Shown here piece by piece: positions 42,348 to 50,766 of a stretch of 64,000 bases of DNA. The stretch's first letter is position 1, and each line of letters starts with the position of its first letter. This DNA is from Bacillota bacterium (GTDB lineage: Bacteria > Bacillota > Clostridia > Christensenellales > SZUA-584), in contig JAEZHF010000007.1 in assembly GCA_023416745.1 (NCBI GenBank), positions 1 through 64,000 on the forward strand. Direction: 5' to 3'. The position numbers and the translations under genes are program-made. Below the pieces are notes generated by a model. The model saw only the letters and a program-made list of their open reading frames with translations. It had not been told where the DNA came from and did not search any database.

Positions 42348-43376
42348 ATGGAACACTGGATTGACCTGAGAAGCGACACCGTGACCCAACCGACGCAGCA
42401 AATGCGGCAGAGCATGTTCGAGGCGGCGGTGGGAGACGACGTATACAGAGACGACCCGACGGTCAGCGAGTTGGAGCGGTTGGCCGCCGAAACCTTCGGC
42501 AAGGAAGCGGCACTGTTCGTGCCCTCCGGTACGATGGGCAACCAACTGGCGGTGATGACGCACACGCGCCGGGGCGACGAAGTGATCGCCGGGGCACAAA
42601 GCCATGTAGTGATACACGAGGTGGGGGCGGCGGCGGTGCTGTCCGGCGTGTCCATCCGCACGATACCGTTTGAGAACGGTATGCCGGACGCAGAGCTGAT
42701 CGAAGCAGCGATACGCACAGACGACATCCACGAGCCGCGCACATCGCTGGTGCTGATAGAGAATGCGCTGGCGAACGGCCGCGTGGTGCCGGAGGATACG
42801 ATGGCCGAAGTTTACCGGCTGGCGCAAAGCAGGGGCCTCAAGGTGCATCTGGACGGTGCGCGTATCTTCAACGCGGCGCTGGCGCTGGGGGTTCCAGTGC
42901 GGCAACTCACAGTGCACTGTGATTCGGTGATGTGCTGCCTGTCCAAGGGGCTGTGTGCGCCTGTGGGATCGGTGCTGGCGGGCGATGCGGCGTTCGTGGA
43001 GCGCGCGCGAAAGCACCGCAAGCTGCTGGGCGGCGGCATGCGGCAGGCGGGTTTCGTTGCTGCGGCGGGCATCATCGCGCTGCGCGACATGCCTGTACGC
43101 TTGAAAGAGGATCATGATAACGCGAAATACATGGCGCAGGGGCTGGCAGAGATACCCGGCGTGACGGCGGACTTGGATGCGGTGGATATCAATCTGGTTT
43201 TCTTCCGGCTGGACTGCTCCGCGGCGCTGCTGGCCGAGCTGCCTGCGCGCATGCGTGAGAAGGGTATTAAGATCAACGGCTTTGAGGGCACCGAAGGCCG
43301 GTTCGTCACCCATTACGGTGTCTCTCGGGAGGATGTGGACATGGCAGTTGCCGCACTGGCGGAGTTGGTGGGTTGA
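42348..43376 (+). CDS. ltaE: Low-specificity L-threonine aldolase
   Basis: This 342-residue PLP enzyme should cleave L-threonine/L-allo-threonine to glycine and acetaldehyde. Typical motifs are IDLRSDTVTQPT at the N terminus, DDVYRDDPTVSELE, FVPSGTMGNQLAVMTH, KVHLDGARIFNAAL (the PLP-binding Asp) and the Schiff-base lysine K200 in CCLSKGLCAPVGS. The start at 42348 is preceded by CGGAGG, and the first residues match the family. Its product glycine could feed the glycine cleavage operon 4 kb downstream. It is a single-gene unit. Confidence 0.92.
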   Translation: MEHWIDLRSDTVTQPTQQMRQSMFEAAVGDDVYRDDPTVSELERLAAETFGKEAALFVPSGTMGNQLAVMTHTRRGDEVIAGAQSHVVIHEVGAAAVLSGVSIRTIPFENGMPDAELIEAAIRTDDIHEPRTSLVLIENALANGRVVPEDTMAEVYRLAQSRGLKVHLDGARIFNAALALGVPVRQLTVHCDSVMCCLSKGLCAPVGSVLAGDAAFVERARKHRKLLGGGMRQAGFVAAAGIIALRDMPVRLKEDHDNAKYMAQGLAEIPGVTADLDAVDINLVFFRLDCSAALLAELPARMREKGIKINGFEGTEGRFVTHYGVSREDVDMAVAALAELVG

Positions 43377-43400
43377 TACTGAGCAGTGGTTATGATTGGC

Positions 43401-43429
43401 TTGTCATTTGTGCGCATATAGAATAAAGT
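43401..43429 (+). promoter_or_regulatory. Promoter of the homocysteine methyltransferase gene
   Basis: TTGTCA (43401-43406) and TAAAGT (43424-43429) with a 17-base spacer lie upstream of the start at 43466. Confidence 0.5.
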
Positions 43430-43465
43430 ATAACAAAGCGGCAGAGCGGCGAAAGGAGACAACCG

Positions 43466-44350
43466 ATGGCGAAAAGGATCACCGAAGCTGTCAAAGAAGG
43501 CAGGATACTCGTTTCGGACGGCGCATGGGGAACATTCCTGTATCAGAAGGGCTTAAAGGCGGGCGACTGTCCCGAGCGCTGGTGCCTGGACAGATATGCG
43601 GATGTGCGTGACATCGCGAAAAGCTATGTTGACGCGGGTGCGGATATGGTGGAGACCAACAGCTTCGGGGGCAGCAGCATCAAACTGAAAAGCTACGGGT
43701 TGAGCGAACGAGCGGCTGAAATCAACGAGGCGGCGGCGCGGGCGTCCCGGGAAGCCGCGGGCGATAAGCATGTGATTGCGTCCATAGGCCCCACGGGCAA
43801 GATGCTCATCATCGGGGAGGTGTCGGAGGAGGAGCTGTACGAATCGTTCAAAGAGCAGGCGGTGGCGCTGGAAAAAGGCGGCGCGAATGCGATCTGCATC
43901 GAGACGATGATGGACAAGGACGAGGCCGCGATTGCCGTGAGGGCGGCAAAAGAAAACACATCGTGCGAGGTGATCTGCACGTTCACGTTTGACAAAACCA
44001 AGTCGGGCGATTACAAAACCATGATGGGCACATCGCCCGTGGAGGCGGCGGAGGCGGTTCTCGAGGCGGGCGCGGACATCATCGGCACCAACTGCGGCAA
44101 CGGCATGGAGCGCATGGTGGAGATCGTGCGGGAGCTGCGCGCGGCCTTCCCCGATAAGCCGATACTGGTACACGCCAACGCCGGACTGCCCGAAACGGTG
44201 GGCGGTGAACTTGTCTATCCCGAAACGCCCGAGATCATGGCGTCGTTTGTACCGGCGCTGGCAGAGGCAGGCGCGAACATCATCGGCGGGTGCTGCGGCA
44301 CTACACCGGCCCACATCACTGCCATGAAGCAGGCGGCCGCCGCGCTGTAA
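43466..44350 (+). CDS. Homocysteine S-methyltransferase-domain protein (MetH N-terminal module, stand-alone)
   Basis: This 294-residue protein matches the homocysteine-binding barrel of MetH/BhmT. It opens with SDGAWGTFLYQKGL, has VETNSFGGSSIKL, GPTGKMLIIGEV and GTNCGNGMERMVEI (first zinc-ligand Cys), and ends with GGCCGTTPAHI, which supplies the Cys pair of the zinc site. It should transfer a methyl group to homocysteine or a similar thiol, probably together with a separate corrinoid protein because no cobalamin domain is fused. GAAAGGAG precedes the ATG. It is a monocistronic gene next to glycine/one-carbon genes. The methyl donor is unknown. Confidence 0.88.
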   Translation: MAKRITEAVKEGRILVSDGAWGTFLYQKGLKAGDCPERWCLDRYADVRDIAKSYVDAGADMVETNSFGGSSIKLKSYGLSERAAEINEAAARASREAAGDKHVIASIGPTGKMLIIGEVSEEELYESFKEQAVALEKGGANAICIETMMDKDEAAIAVRAAKENTSCEVICTFTFDKTKSGDYKTMMGTSPVEAAEAVLEAGADIIGTNCGNGMERMVEIVRELRAAFPDKPILVHANAGLPETVGGELVYPETPEIMASFVPALAEAGANIIGGCCGTTPAHITAMKQAAAAL

Positions 44351-44432
44351 GCGTATGACTCAGGCCAGCTGGTAAACAGCCGACAGGCATGGCAGACAAC
44401 AAACCATGCGTAAATTGAGGAATTGCGATATA

Positions 44433-44466
44433 GAGAAAACGACAGATTGGTCGCTTTCTCTTTTTT
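44433..44466 (+). terminator. Terminator after the homocysteine methyltransferase gene
   Basis: GAGAAAACGA (44433-44442) pairs with TCGCTTTCTC (44451-44460) with one A-C mismatch, followed by TTTTTT. The stem is almost the same as the two riboswitch terminators at 44802 and 46063, but no glycine aptamer was seen in front of it. Confidence 0.8.
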
Positions 44467-44539
44467 GTTTCGTCAGCTGATATGAGGCATGCTTATAGAA
44501 AGTTGGTGAGGGAGATTGGTTATTTATTCGGAGAAGGCG

Positions 44540-44568
44540 TTGACAACCTTATATTTGAATGATAGAAT
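44540..44568 (+). promoter_or_regulatory. Promoter of the first glycine riboswitch
   Basis: A perfect TTGACA (44540-44545) and TAGAAT (44563-44568) are separated by 17 bases, about 50 bases before the first aptamer. Confidence 0.75.
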
Positions 44569-44617
44569 CAAATTAAAATTTAGAAGATACCAAAAATATT
44601 TTTTATATCCGGATGAA

Positions 44618-44833
44618 GGATACGGGAGAGAGGCTATTAAAGCCCACCGACGATGTAAACCGCATATGTCAAAGTGCGGTGAAACTTTCAGGTAACAGGA
44701 CTGTATCCGGACGGGACTCTGGAAAGACCGTGCATGATGCCGGCACCAAAGGGGCAATATTAATCCCAAGGATTAATGGAATCTCTCGGGTCAAAAAACA
44801 GAGAAAACGACAGTTGATTTCGTTTTCTTTTTT
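44618..44833 (+). ncRNA. Tandem glycine riboswitch 1 with terminator platform
   Basis: Two glycine aptamers lie in tandem. Aptamer 1 is closed by GGATAC (44618-44623) and GTATCC (44703-44708) and contains CCCACCGACGATGTAA and CTTTCAGGTAACAGGACTG. Aptamer 2 has GGGACTCTGGAAAGACC, GGCACCAAAGGGGCAA and ATCTCTCGGGT and is closed by CTCTG (44717-44721) with CAGAG (44799-44803). The CAGAG arm overlaps the terminator stem AGAAAACGA/TCGTTTTCT (44802-44828, then a T-run). Glycine-stabilised closing of aptamer 2 would therefore block the terminator, giving an ON switch. The regulated gene is the 2-hydroxyacid dehydrogenase at 44889, an unusual target for this class. Confidence 0.9.
44802..44833 (+). 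terminator. Expression-platform terminator of glycine riboswitch 1
   Basis: AGAAAACGA and TCGTTTTCT form the stem around a 9-base loop, followed by TTTTTT. Its 5' edge shares bases with the closing helix of the second aptamer. Confidence 0.87.
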
Positions 44834-44888
44834 ATTTACCTATAAAGACATTAAACCCGCATTTTTAATGAATGGAGAGGAAAGTACA

Positions 44889-45833
44889 ATGACAAAAGTA
44901 TTGATTACGGATGGTATTGAGAAAAGCGCAGCAACGGCGCTGCGTGAAAAAGGCTATGATCTTGTAGAAAAGAGCTGCCAGATTGAGGAACTGAAGTCGG
45001 AAATCCAGCACTGTGATGCAATCATCATTCGTTCAGCGACCAAAGTGACGCGCGAGATCATTGACGCCGCCCTGAAGACGAAGCGGCTTAGCCTCATCGT
45101 CCGCGGCGGCGTGGGTGTGGACAACATCGACGTGGCTTACGCGCGCGAAAACGGCATCGCCGTCAATAACACACCGTGCGCCAGCTCGCTGGCTGTGGCT
45201 GAACTCACCATCGGGCACATGTTTTCGCTGGCGAGAAAGATGTACTTTGCCAACATGTCGATGCATGGCGGGCTGTGGGAAAAGAAGAAGCTGGAAGGCA
45301 TTGAGCTTAACGGCAAGACGCTGGGTCTCATCGGCTTTGGACATATCGCCAGAGAGGTGGCCCGGCTGGCCCGCGCGATCGGCATGACGGTAATCTACAA
45401 CACCCGCTCCGGCAAAAAAGAAGGGTACGATTATGAATTTGTATCGATGGACGAGCTGCTGAAGTGTTCGGATTTCATCTCGCTGCACATTCCGTACGAC
45501 AAGAAGGCAGGCGCGATGATCGGCGAGAAGGAATTCGCGATGATGAAAAAGGGCGTCTATCTCGTCAACTGCGCCAGAGGCGGTGTGGTCAGCGAAGCGG
45601 CGCTGCTGGACGCGCTGGACAGCGGACAGGTAGCGGCAGCGGCGGTGGACGTGTTTGAAGAGGAGCCGACGCACAATGACCGGCTTTGCGCGCATGAGCG
45701 TGTCAGCTTGTCTCCGCACATCGGCGCTTCCACCGTGGAAGCTCAGCTTAAAATCGGTTCGGAGATCGTTGAGATCGTGAATAATTTCTTCAAGGATCAG
45801 GAAGAGCAAATTGACAAACAAAAGGCGATATGA
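44889..45833 (+). CDS. D-3-phosphoglycerate dehydrogenase-like 2-hydroxyacid dehydrogenase (short form)
   Basis: This 314-residue NAD-dependent enzyme of the D-2-hydroxyacid dehydrogenase family shows GLIGFGHIAREVARLARAIG (NAD motif), NCARGGVVSEAALLDAL (catalytic Arg region), FEEEP (Glu) and LSPHIGAST (catalytic His). It lacks the C-terminal ACT or allosteric domain of long SerA enzymes. It could make 3-phosphohydroxypyruvate for serine synthesis, or act as a hydroxypyruvate/glyoxylate reductase in serine/glycine breakdown. GGAGAGGAAAG precedes the ATG at 44889; longer frames run into the riboswitch. Control by a glycine ON switch favours a role in glycine or serine use. Its last bases carry the promoter of the next operon. 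Confidence 0.85.
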   Translation: MTKVLITDGIEKSAATALREKGYDLVEKSCQIEELKSEIQHCDAIIIRSATKVTREIIDAALKTKRLSLIVRGGVGVDNIDVAYARENGIAVNNTPCASSLAVAELTIGHMFSLARKMYFANMSMHGGLWEKKKLEGIELNGKTLGLIGFGHIAREVARLARAIGMTVIYNTRSGKKEGYDYEFVSMDELLKCSDFISLHIPYDKKAGAMIGEKEFAMMKKGVYLVNCARGGVVSEAALLDALDSGQVAAAAVDVFEEEPTHNDRLCAHERVSLSPHIGASTVEAQLKIGSEIVEIVNNFFKDQEEQIDKQKAI

Positions 45834-45839
45834 TACGAT
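45811..45839 (+). promoter_or_regulatory. Promoter of the gcv operon, inside the end of the upstream gene
   Basis: TTGACA (45811-45816) and TACGAT (45834-45839) with a 17-base spacer overlap the last codons and stop of the dehydrogenase gene. Confidence 0.6.
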
Positions 45840-45881
45840 CCTCCCATTGGTTGGCAATCTACAACTGCATAGCTGAATGAT

Positions 45882-46097
45882 GGATGTGGGAGAGCGGCTG
45901 CAAAGCCCACCGACGATGTAAGCCCCGGTATGTCAAACCGCGGCGAACCTTTCAGGTAACAGGACTGCATCCGGACAGAACTCTGGAAAGCCGGCGCTGC
46001 CGGCACCAAAGGTGCAATACCAAATCGCACGATTGTGGTAGAATCTCTCGGGTTACAGAACAGAGAAAACGACAGGTTTGTTCGTTTTCTCTTTTTT
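45882..46097 (+). ncRNA. Tandem glycine riboswitch 2 with terminator platform
   Basis: This is a close copy of riboswitch 1. Aptamer 1 is closed by GGATGT (45882-45887) and GCATCC (45967-45972) and contains CCCACCGACGATGTAAGCCC and CCTTTCAGGTAACAGGACTG. Aptamer 2 has CTCTGGAAAGCC, GGCACCAAAGGTGCAA and AATCTCTCGGG, closed by CTCTG (45981-45985) with CAGAG (46061-46065). That arm overlaps the terminator stem GAGAAAACGA/TCGTTTTCTC (46063-46091). Glycine binding should let transcription continue into gcvT-gcvH-gcvPA-gcvPB, the classical target. Confidence 0.93.
46063..46097 (+). terminator. Expression-platform terminator of glycine riboswitch 2
   Basis: GAGAAAACGA (46063-46072) and TCGTTTTCTC (46082-46091) form a perfect 10-bp stem followed by TTTTTT. 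Confidence 0.9.
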
Positions 46098-46177
46098 ATT
46101 TTTTTAAAAAGCAGAATCGCAGACGGGAATTGACATAATAAGAATTGGCATCAGCCAGTTTCAAGGAGGGCAGCAGT

Positions 46178-47272
46178 ATGAAAAGGACGCCGCTATACGA
46201 GAAACACGTGGCGCTGGGAGGCCGGATGATCGACTTCGGCGGATGGGAGCTTCCGGTGCAGTATCAGGGGATCATCAAGGAGCATGAACAGACAAGAAAA
46301 GCGGCGGGGCTGTTCGACGTGTCCCACATGGGCGAGATTACGGTGAAGGGGCCGGACGCGCAGCGGTTCATCCAGCATATGGTCACCAACGATATCTCAG
46401 GTGCGCAGAACCTGCAGGCGGTGTATTCGCCGATGTGCTATGAAGACGGCGGCGTGGTGGATGATCTGCTCATCTACCGGTTGGGCGAAGAGGATTATCT
46501 GCTGATCGTCAACGCGGCCAACGCCAACAAGGACTTTGAGTGGCTGTGCCGCCACGTGTCGGATCAGGTCGAGCTGCGTAACGTATCGAATGACTACGCG
46601 CAGATGGCCATACAGGGCCCGAACGCCGAGCGCATACTGCAGCAGCTGTGCGATGTGCCGCTGGAGGACATCAAATTCTATCGGTTCCGGACAGACGTGA
46701 GTGTAGCGGGCGTTTCCGGTATCGTATCGCGCACGGGCTATACAGGAGAAGATGGGTTCGAGTTGTATCTCCCGGCTGCGGAGGCCGCCGGTGTGTGGGA
46801 TGCGCTGCTGGAGGCAGGCAAGGACGACGGTCTTGTTCCGGCGGGGCTGGGCGCGCGCGATACGCTGCGGTTTGAGGTGGCGCTGCCGCTGTATGGTCAA
46901 GAGCTGTCGGACAGCATTTCGCCGCTGGAGGCAGGCCTCGGCATGTTTGTGAAGCTGGATAAGGAAGAGTTTATTGGAAGAGAGGCGCTGGAAGCACAGA
47001 AGGAGGCAGGCTTGAAGCGTCGCGTCGTCGGGTTCGAGATGTCGGAGCGCGGCATACCGAGAGCGCACCTTGACGTACAGAAGGACGGTGCGTCGGTGGG
47101 TTTTGTGACATCGGGCGGGTTCGCGCCCAGCGTGGGTAAGAACCTAGGGCTGGCGCTGGTGGACATAACCTGCGCGGCGGAGGGCACGGAGCTGGACATC
47201 ATCATCCGCGACAAGCCGATGAAGGCGCAGGTCGTGGGGAAGCCGTTCTACAGTAAGAAGTATAAGAAATAG
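46178..47272 (+). CDS. gcvT: Glycine cleavage system T protein (aminomethyltransferase)
   Basis: This 364-residue protein transfers the methylene group from the aminomethyl-lipoyl H protein to tetrahydrofolate, releasing ammonia. It shows the family's opening RTPLYEKHVALGGRMIDFGG, FDVSHMGEI, LVNAANANKDFEW, SRTGYTGEDGFELYLP and GARDTLRFEVALPLYGQEL, all typical of GcvT. CAAGGAGGG lies before the ATG at 46178. It is the first gene behind the glycine riboswitch. A 236-bp gap with six hairpins separates it from gcvH. Confidence 0.96.
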   Translation: MKRTPLYEKHVALGGRMIDFGGWELPVQYQGIIKEHEQTRKAAGLFDVSHMGEITVKGPDAQRFIQHMVTNDISGAQNLQAVYSPMCYEDGGVVDDLLIYRLGEEDYLLIVNAANANKDFEWLCRHVSDQVELRNVSNDYAQMAIQGPNAERILQQLCDVPLEDIKFYRFRTDVSVAGVSGIVSRTGYTGEDGFELYLPAAEAAGVWDALLEAGKDDGLVPAGLGARDTLRFEVALPLYGQELSDSISPLEAGLGMFVKLDKEEFIGREALEAQKEAGLKRRVVGFEMSERGIPRAHLDVQKDGASVGFVTSGGFAPSVGKNLGLALVDITCAAEGTELDIIIRDKPMKAQVVGKPFYSKKYKK

Positions 47273-47280
47273 GCTTCATG

Positions 47281-47463
47281 CTGAGGGCGCTGCCCTCAGG
47301 CTCCCGGTTCTTTTCTTTAAGAAAAGAACCAAAAGAATCATCGGAAATGCTTTGCATTTCCTGACACATGATTAATTAATACGGAAAATGCCGTATGGCA
47401 TTTTCTCGATGAGATTTCCAAAGGGACATGTCCCTTTGGCGGTGTGGAGGCAGCGCCTCCACA
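47281..47463. repeat. Cluster of six consecutive perfect hairpins between gcvT and gcvH
   Basis: In 183 bases there are six hairpins: CTGAGGGC/GCCCTCAG (47281-47299), GGTTCTTTTC/GAAAAGAACC (47306-47330), GGAAATGC/GCATTTCC (47343-47361), GAAAATGCC/GGCATTTTC (47384-47405), CCAAAGGGAC/GTCCCTTTGG (47418-47439) and TGTGGAGGC/GCCTCCACA (47443-47463). No coding capacity is seen. It looks like a dispersed non-coding repeat inserted into the operon; weaker relatives lie at 38545-38645 and 42133-42206. It may also affect mRNA processing between gcvT and gcvH. Confidence 0.8.
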
Positions 47464-47508
47464 GTCCTCGATTATAATAAAATATTCAAATATCAGGAGG
47501 GACAAAAC

Positions 47509-47892
47509 ATGAACATCGCGGAAGGTTTGAAGTATTCGAAGGATCATGAGTGGATTCGAGTCGAAGGTGACACGGCTGATGTGGGCATTACGGACTATGC
47601 TCAGCACAATCTTGGCGACATCGTGTACGTGGAGCTGCCGGGTGTGGGAACGACTCTGAGTGCGGGGGACGTGCTGGGCGCGGTAGACTCCGTCAAATCC
47701 GCGTCGGATATCTACACACCCGTCTCCGGCGAAGTGCTGAAGGTGAACGAATCCTTAAGCGACGCGCCCGAGCAGGTCAACACGGACGCTTATGCCAGCT
47801 GGATCGCAGAACTGAAGCTGACAGACCTGTCGGAGCTGGACGGACTGATGGACGCGGCCGCGTACAAAGAATACTGTGCCTCGGAGGAATAA
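47509..47892 (+). CDS. gcvH: Glycine cleavage system H protein
   Basis: This 127-residue lipoyl carrier shuttles the aminomethyl group between P, T and L proteins. It has the typical start KYSKDHEWIRVEGDTADVGI, the lipoylation site K63 in AVDSVKSASDIYTPVSGEV, and the ending of the family (AYKEYCASEE). CAGGAGGG precedes the ATG at 47509. The stop codon lies 1 base before the gcvPA start. Lipoate attachment must depend on an enzyme outside the window. Confidence 0.97.
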   Translation: MNIAEGLKYSKDHEWIRVEGDTADVGITDYAQHNLGDIVYVELPGVGTTLSAGDVLGAVDSVKSASDIYTPVSGEVLKVNESLSDAPEQVNTDAYASWIAELKLTDLSELDGLMDAAAYKEYCASEE

Positions 47893-47893
47893 C

Positions 47894-49234
47894 ATGCACC
47901 GTTATATGCCCAATACCGAGGCAGACCAGCGGTCGATGCTGGACGCCATTGGCTTGAGCAGTACGGACGAGCTGTTTGCCGGCGTGCCCGAGGAGGTGCG
48001 CCTGAACAGAGCATTGAAACTGGGCGGCGCGCTGTCGGAGCCGGAGGTGAGCCGCCGTTTGAAAACGCTGGCGAAGCAGAATGCCGACACGGAAAGCCAC
48101 GTTTGTTTCTTGGGCGCGGGCGCTTATGACCATTTCATCCCCGCGGTGGTGGACAGCCTGCTGCAACGGCAGGAATTCTACACCGCATATACGCCGTACC
48201 AGCCGGAGATCAGCCAGGGCACGTTGCAGGCGATATTCGAGTACCAGTCAATGATCTGCATGCTGACGGGCATGGACGTGGCCAACGCGTCAATGTACGA
48301 CGGCGCGTCCGCGCTGGCGGAAGCCGCGATGATGGCGTGCCGGGAGACGCGGCGGGACAAGGTATTGGCCGCGCGGTCGGTGCACCCGCAGAGCCGCGAG
48401 ACGCTGCGCACCTACGCACGGTTCCAGAACGTGGCGGTCGGCGAGTTCGGTTGCGCGGACGGCATGGCGGGCATCGCCGATCTGGAGAAACAGCTGGGCG
48501 GCGGCGATGTTGCCGCGGTCATCGTGCAGACGCCCAACTTCTTCGGCGTTATCGAAGACCTGACCGAGGTCAGCCGCTTGGCGCACGCCGCGGGCGCGCT
48601 GCTGGTGGTGTGCGCCGACCCCATCTCTTTGGCGCTGCTGAAATCGCCGGGTGAGCTGGGCGCGGACATCGCGGTGGGCGAGGGGCAGCCGCTGGGCAAC
48701 ACGCTGTCGTACGGAGGGCCGTACCTCGGGTTTTTCGCCGCGAAGGAAAAGCTGCTGCGCAAGATGCCGGGGCGCATCGTCGGACAGACGGTGGACCGAA
48801 ACGGCAATCCCGGCTTTGTGCTGACGATGCAAACGCGCGAGCAGCACATCCGGCGCGAGAAAGCGACCTCTAACATCTGCTCCAACGAGGCGCTGTGTGC
48901 GTTGGCTGCGACGGTATACCTGACGGCGATGGGGCCGCACGGCCTGAAGGAGACGGCGTCGCAGTGCATGTCCAAGGCGAAATACGCCCATGACGCGCTG
49001 GTCGCAACGGGCCTGTTTACGCCGCTGTTTGGCAAACCGTTCTTCCGCGAATTTGCATTGGAGTACAGGGGTGACATGACAGGGCTGAACAAACAGCTGC
49101 TGGCCGCAGGGATACTCGGCGGATATGCGCTGGAGCAGGATTATCCGGAATACAACAACGCGTGGCTGGTGGCCGTAACGGAAAAACGGACGAAAGCGGA
49201 GATTGACGCGCTGGTGAAGGCGGTGACGGCATGA
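47894..49234 (+). CDS. gcvPA: Glycine dehydrogenase (decarboxylating) subunit 1
   Basis: This 446-residue protein is the N-terminal half of the P protein, which decarboxylates glycine and loads the H protein. Split P proteins of this kind are usual in Bacillota and thermophiles. Family motifs include [59 protein letters not shown] and [21 protein letters not shown] lies just upstream. It overlaps gcvPB by ATGA, in keeping with an alpha2-beta2 enzyme. Confidence 0.96.
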   Translation: MHRYMPNTEADQRSMLDAIGLSSTDELFAGVPEEVRLNRALKLGGALSEPEVSRRLKTLAKQNADTESHVCFLGAGAYDHFIPAVVDSLLQRQEFYTAYTPYQPEISQGTLQAIFEYQSMICMLTGMDVANASMYDGASALAEAAMMACRETRRDKVLAARSVHPQSRETLRTYARFQNVAVGEFGCADGMAGIADLEKQLGGGDVAAVIVQTPNFFGVIEDLTEVSRLAHAAGALLVVCADPISLALLKSPGELGADIAVGEGQPLGNTLSYGGPYLGFFAAKEKLLRKMPGRIVGQTVDRNGNPGFVLTMQTREQHIRREKATSNICSNEALCALAATVYLTAMGPHGLKETASQCMSKAKYAHDALVATGLFTPLFGKPFFREFALEYRGDMTGLNKQLLAAGILGGYALEQDYPEYNNAWLVAVTEKRTKAEIDALVKAVTA

Positions 49235-50688
49235 CATGCAACAAAAATACACTGATATTCGAGATGAGCCATCCGGGCCGCGTAGCGTACTCGCTGCCTG
49301 CGTGCGACGTGCCGGAGATAGACCCCACTGAGATGATCCCTGAAGCGCTGCTGCGGACGAATCTGCCCGCATTGCCCGAGGTGAGCGAGACGGAGCTGAT
49401 TCGCCACTTTACGCTGCTGTCGCAGAAGAACTACGGCGTGGACGCCGGGTTCTATCCATTGGGGTCGTGCACGATGAAGTATAACCCCAAGATGAACGAG
49501 GCTGCGGCGCGGTTATCCGGCTTTGCGAATGCGCATCCGGCGCAGCCCGAGGAGGTCTCACAGGGGGCGCTGGCGCTGCTGCACGAGCTGGACGGTATGC
49601 TGTCTGAGATCACCGGCATGGCGCGCATATCGCTGCAGCCCGCGGCGGGCGCGCACGGCGAGATGGCGGGGCTTATGATCATCAAGGCGTACCACGAAAG
49701 CCGAGGCGATCTCAAACGCACCAAGATACTTGTGCCCGACTCGGCGCACGGCACCAACCCGGCCTCTGCCGCGGTGGCGGGTTTCGACGTGGTCAACGTG
49801 AGGTCCGACGCGCGGGGGATGGTGGACCTAGACGAACTGACTCGGCTGCTCGACAATGAAACGGCGGGGCTGATGCTCACCAATCCCAACACGCTGGGGT
49901 TGTTCGATACCAACATCAAGGCAATCGCCGATAAGGTGCACGCGGCAGGCGGCCTGCTGTATTACGACGGCGCCAACCTCAACGCAATACTCGGCGTGGC
50001 GCGTCCGGGCGACATGGGCTTCGACGTGGTGCACCTAAACCTGCACAAGACGTTCAGCACGCCGCACGGCGGCGGCGGCCCCGGCTCCGGTCCGGTGGGC
50101 GTTCGGGCAGACCTCGTGCCGTTTCTGCCTGCGCCGGTGGTGGAAAAGACGGAAACAGGCTATGTGCTGGATAGTGACAGGCCGCAGTCCATCGGGCGGG
50201 TGCGCTCGTTTTACGGCAACTTCGGTGTGGCGGTGAGGGCGTACGCCTATATACTCTCGATGGGGGCGGAAGGTCTGCGTCAGGTGGCAGAAAACGCCGT
50301 GCTGAACGCGAATTATGTGCAGTGCCGTTTGAAGGAGAAGTATGATCTGCCGTACGACGCCGTCTGCATGCACGAGACGGTGCTGTCCGGCAAGCGGCAG
50401 GGCACGTTCGGTGTCACCAGTCTGGATATCGCCAAACGGCTGATCGACAACGGCTATCACCCACCGACGATGTATTTTCCGCTGATCGTCAAGGAGGCGC
50501 TGATGATAGAGCCCACCGAGACGGAGAGCAAGGAGACGCTGGACGGCTTCATTGAGGCCATGCTGCGCATCGCGGATGAGGCGGAGCAAAGCCCTGAGCT
50601 GCTCAAATCCGCGCCCAACACCACGTCGCTGTCCCGTATGGATGAAGCCCGTGCTGTGCGTCAGCCAGTTCTCAAGTATCAGGGATAA
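49231..50688 (+). CDS. gcvPB: Glycine dehydrogenase (decarboxylating) subunit 2
   Basis: This 485-residue subunit is the PLP-carrying half of the P protein. It has [33 protein letters not shown] and the PLP lysine K273 in [19 protein letters not shown]. It forms the active enzyme with the subunit encoded by the overlapping gene. The lipoamide dehydrogenase (L protein) is not encoded in the window. No terminator with a T-run was seen directly after it. Confidence 0.96.
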   Translation: MTCNKNTLIFEMSHPGRVAYSLPACDVPEIDPTEMIPEALLRTNLPALPEVSETELIRHFTLLSQKNYGVDAGFYPLGSCTMKYNPKMNEAAARLSGFANAHPAQPEEVSQGALALLHELDGMLSEITGMARISLQPAAGAHGEMAGLMIIKAYHESRGDLKRTKILVPDSAHGTNPASAAVAGFDVVNVRSDARGMVDLDELTRLLDNETAGLMLTNPNTLGLFDTNIKAIADKVHAAGGLLYYDGANLNAILGVARPGDMGFDVVHLNLHKTFSTPHGGGGPGSGPVGVRADLVPFLPAPVVEKTETGYVLDSDRPQSIGRVRSFYGNFGVAVRAYAYILSMGAEGLRQVAENAVLNANYVQCRLKEKYDLPYDAVCMHETVLSGKRQGTFGVTSLDIAKRLIDNGYHPPTMYFPLIVKEALMIEPTETESKETLDGFIEAMLRIADEAEQSPELLKSAPNTTSLSRMDEARAVRQPVLKYQG

Positions 50689-50766
50689 AATATATATCTA
50701 AATGGAAACGGGGCAGCAAGTACAATAAGCCGCTAATCCGTTTTGTATTTATGCGGAGCGGCCATA

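Noticed and set aside
44613..44888. N-terminal extension of the SerA-like gene by 92 codons
   Set aside because: The region is the tandem glycine riboswitch and its terminator; the family start matches the ATG at 44889.
47428..47508. N-terminal extension of gcvH by 27 codons
   Set aside because: It begins within the hairpin cluster and is not part of the H-protein family; AGGAGGG supports the ATG at 47509.
48290..49372. Minus-strand open frame of 360 codons opposite gcvPA
   Set aside because: It is a composition artefact of a GC-rich coding region; the plus strand encodes a clear P-protein subunit.
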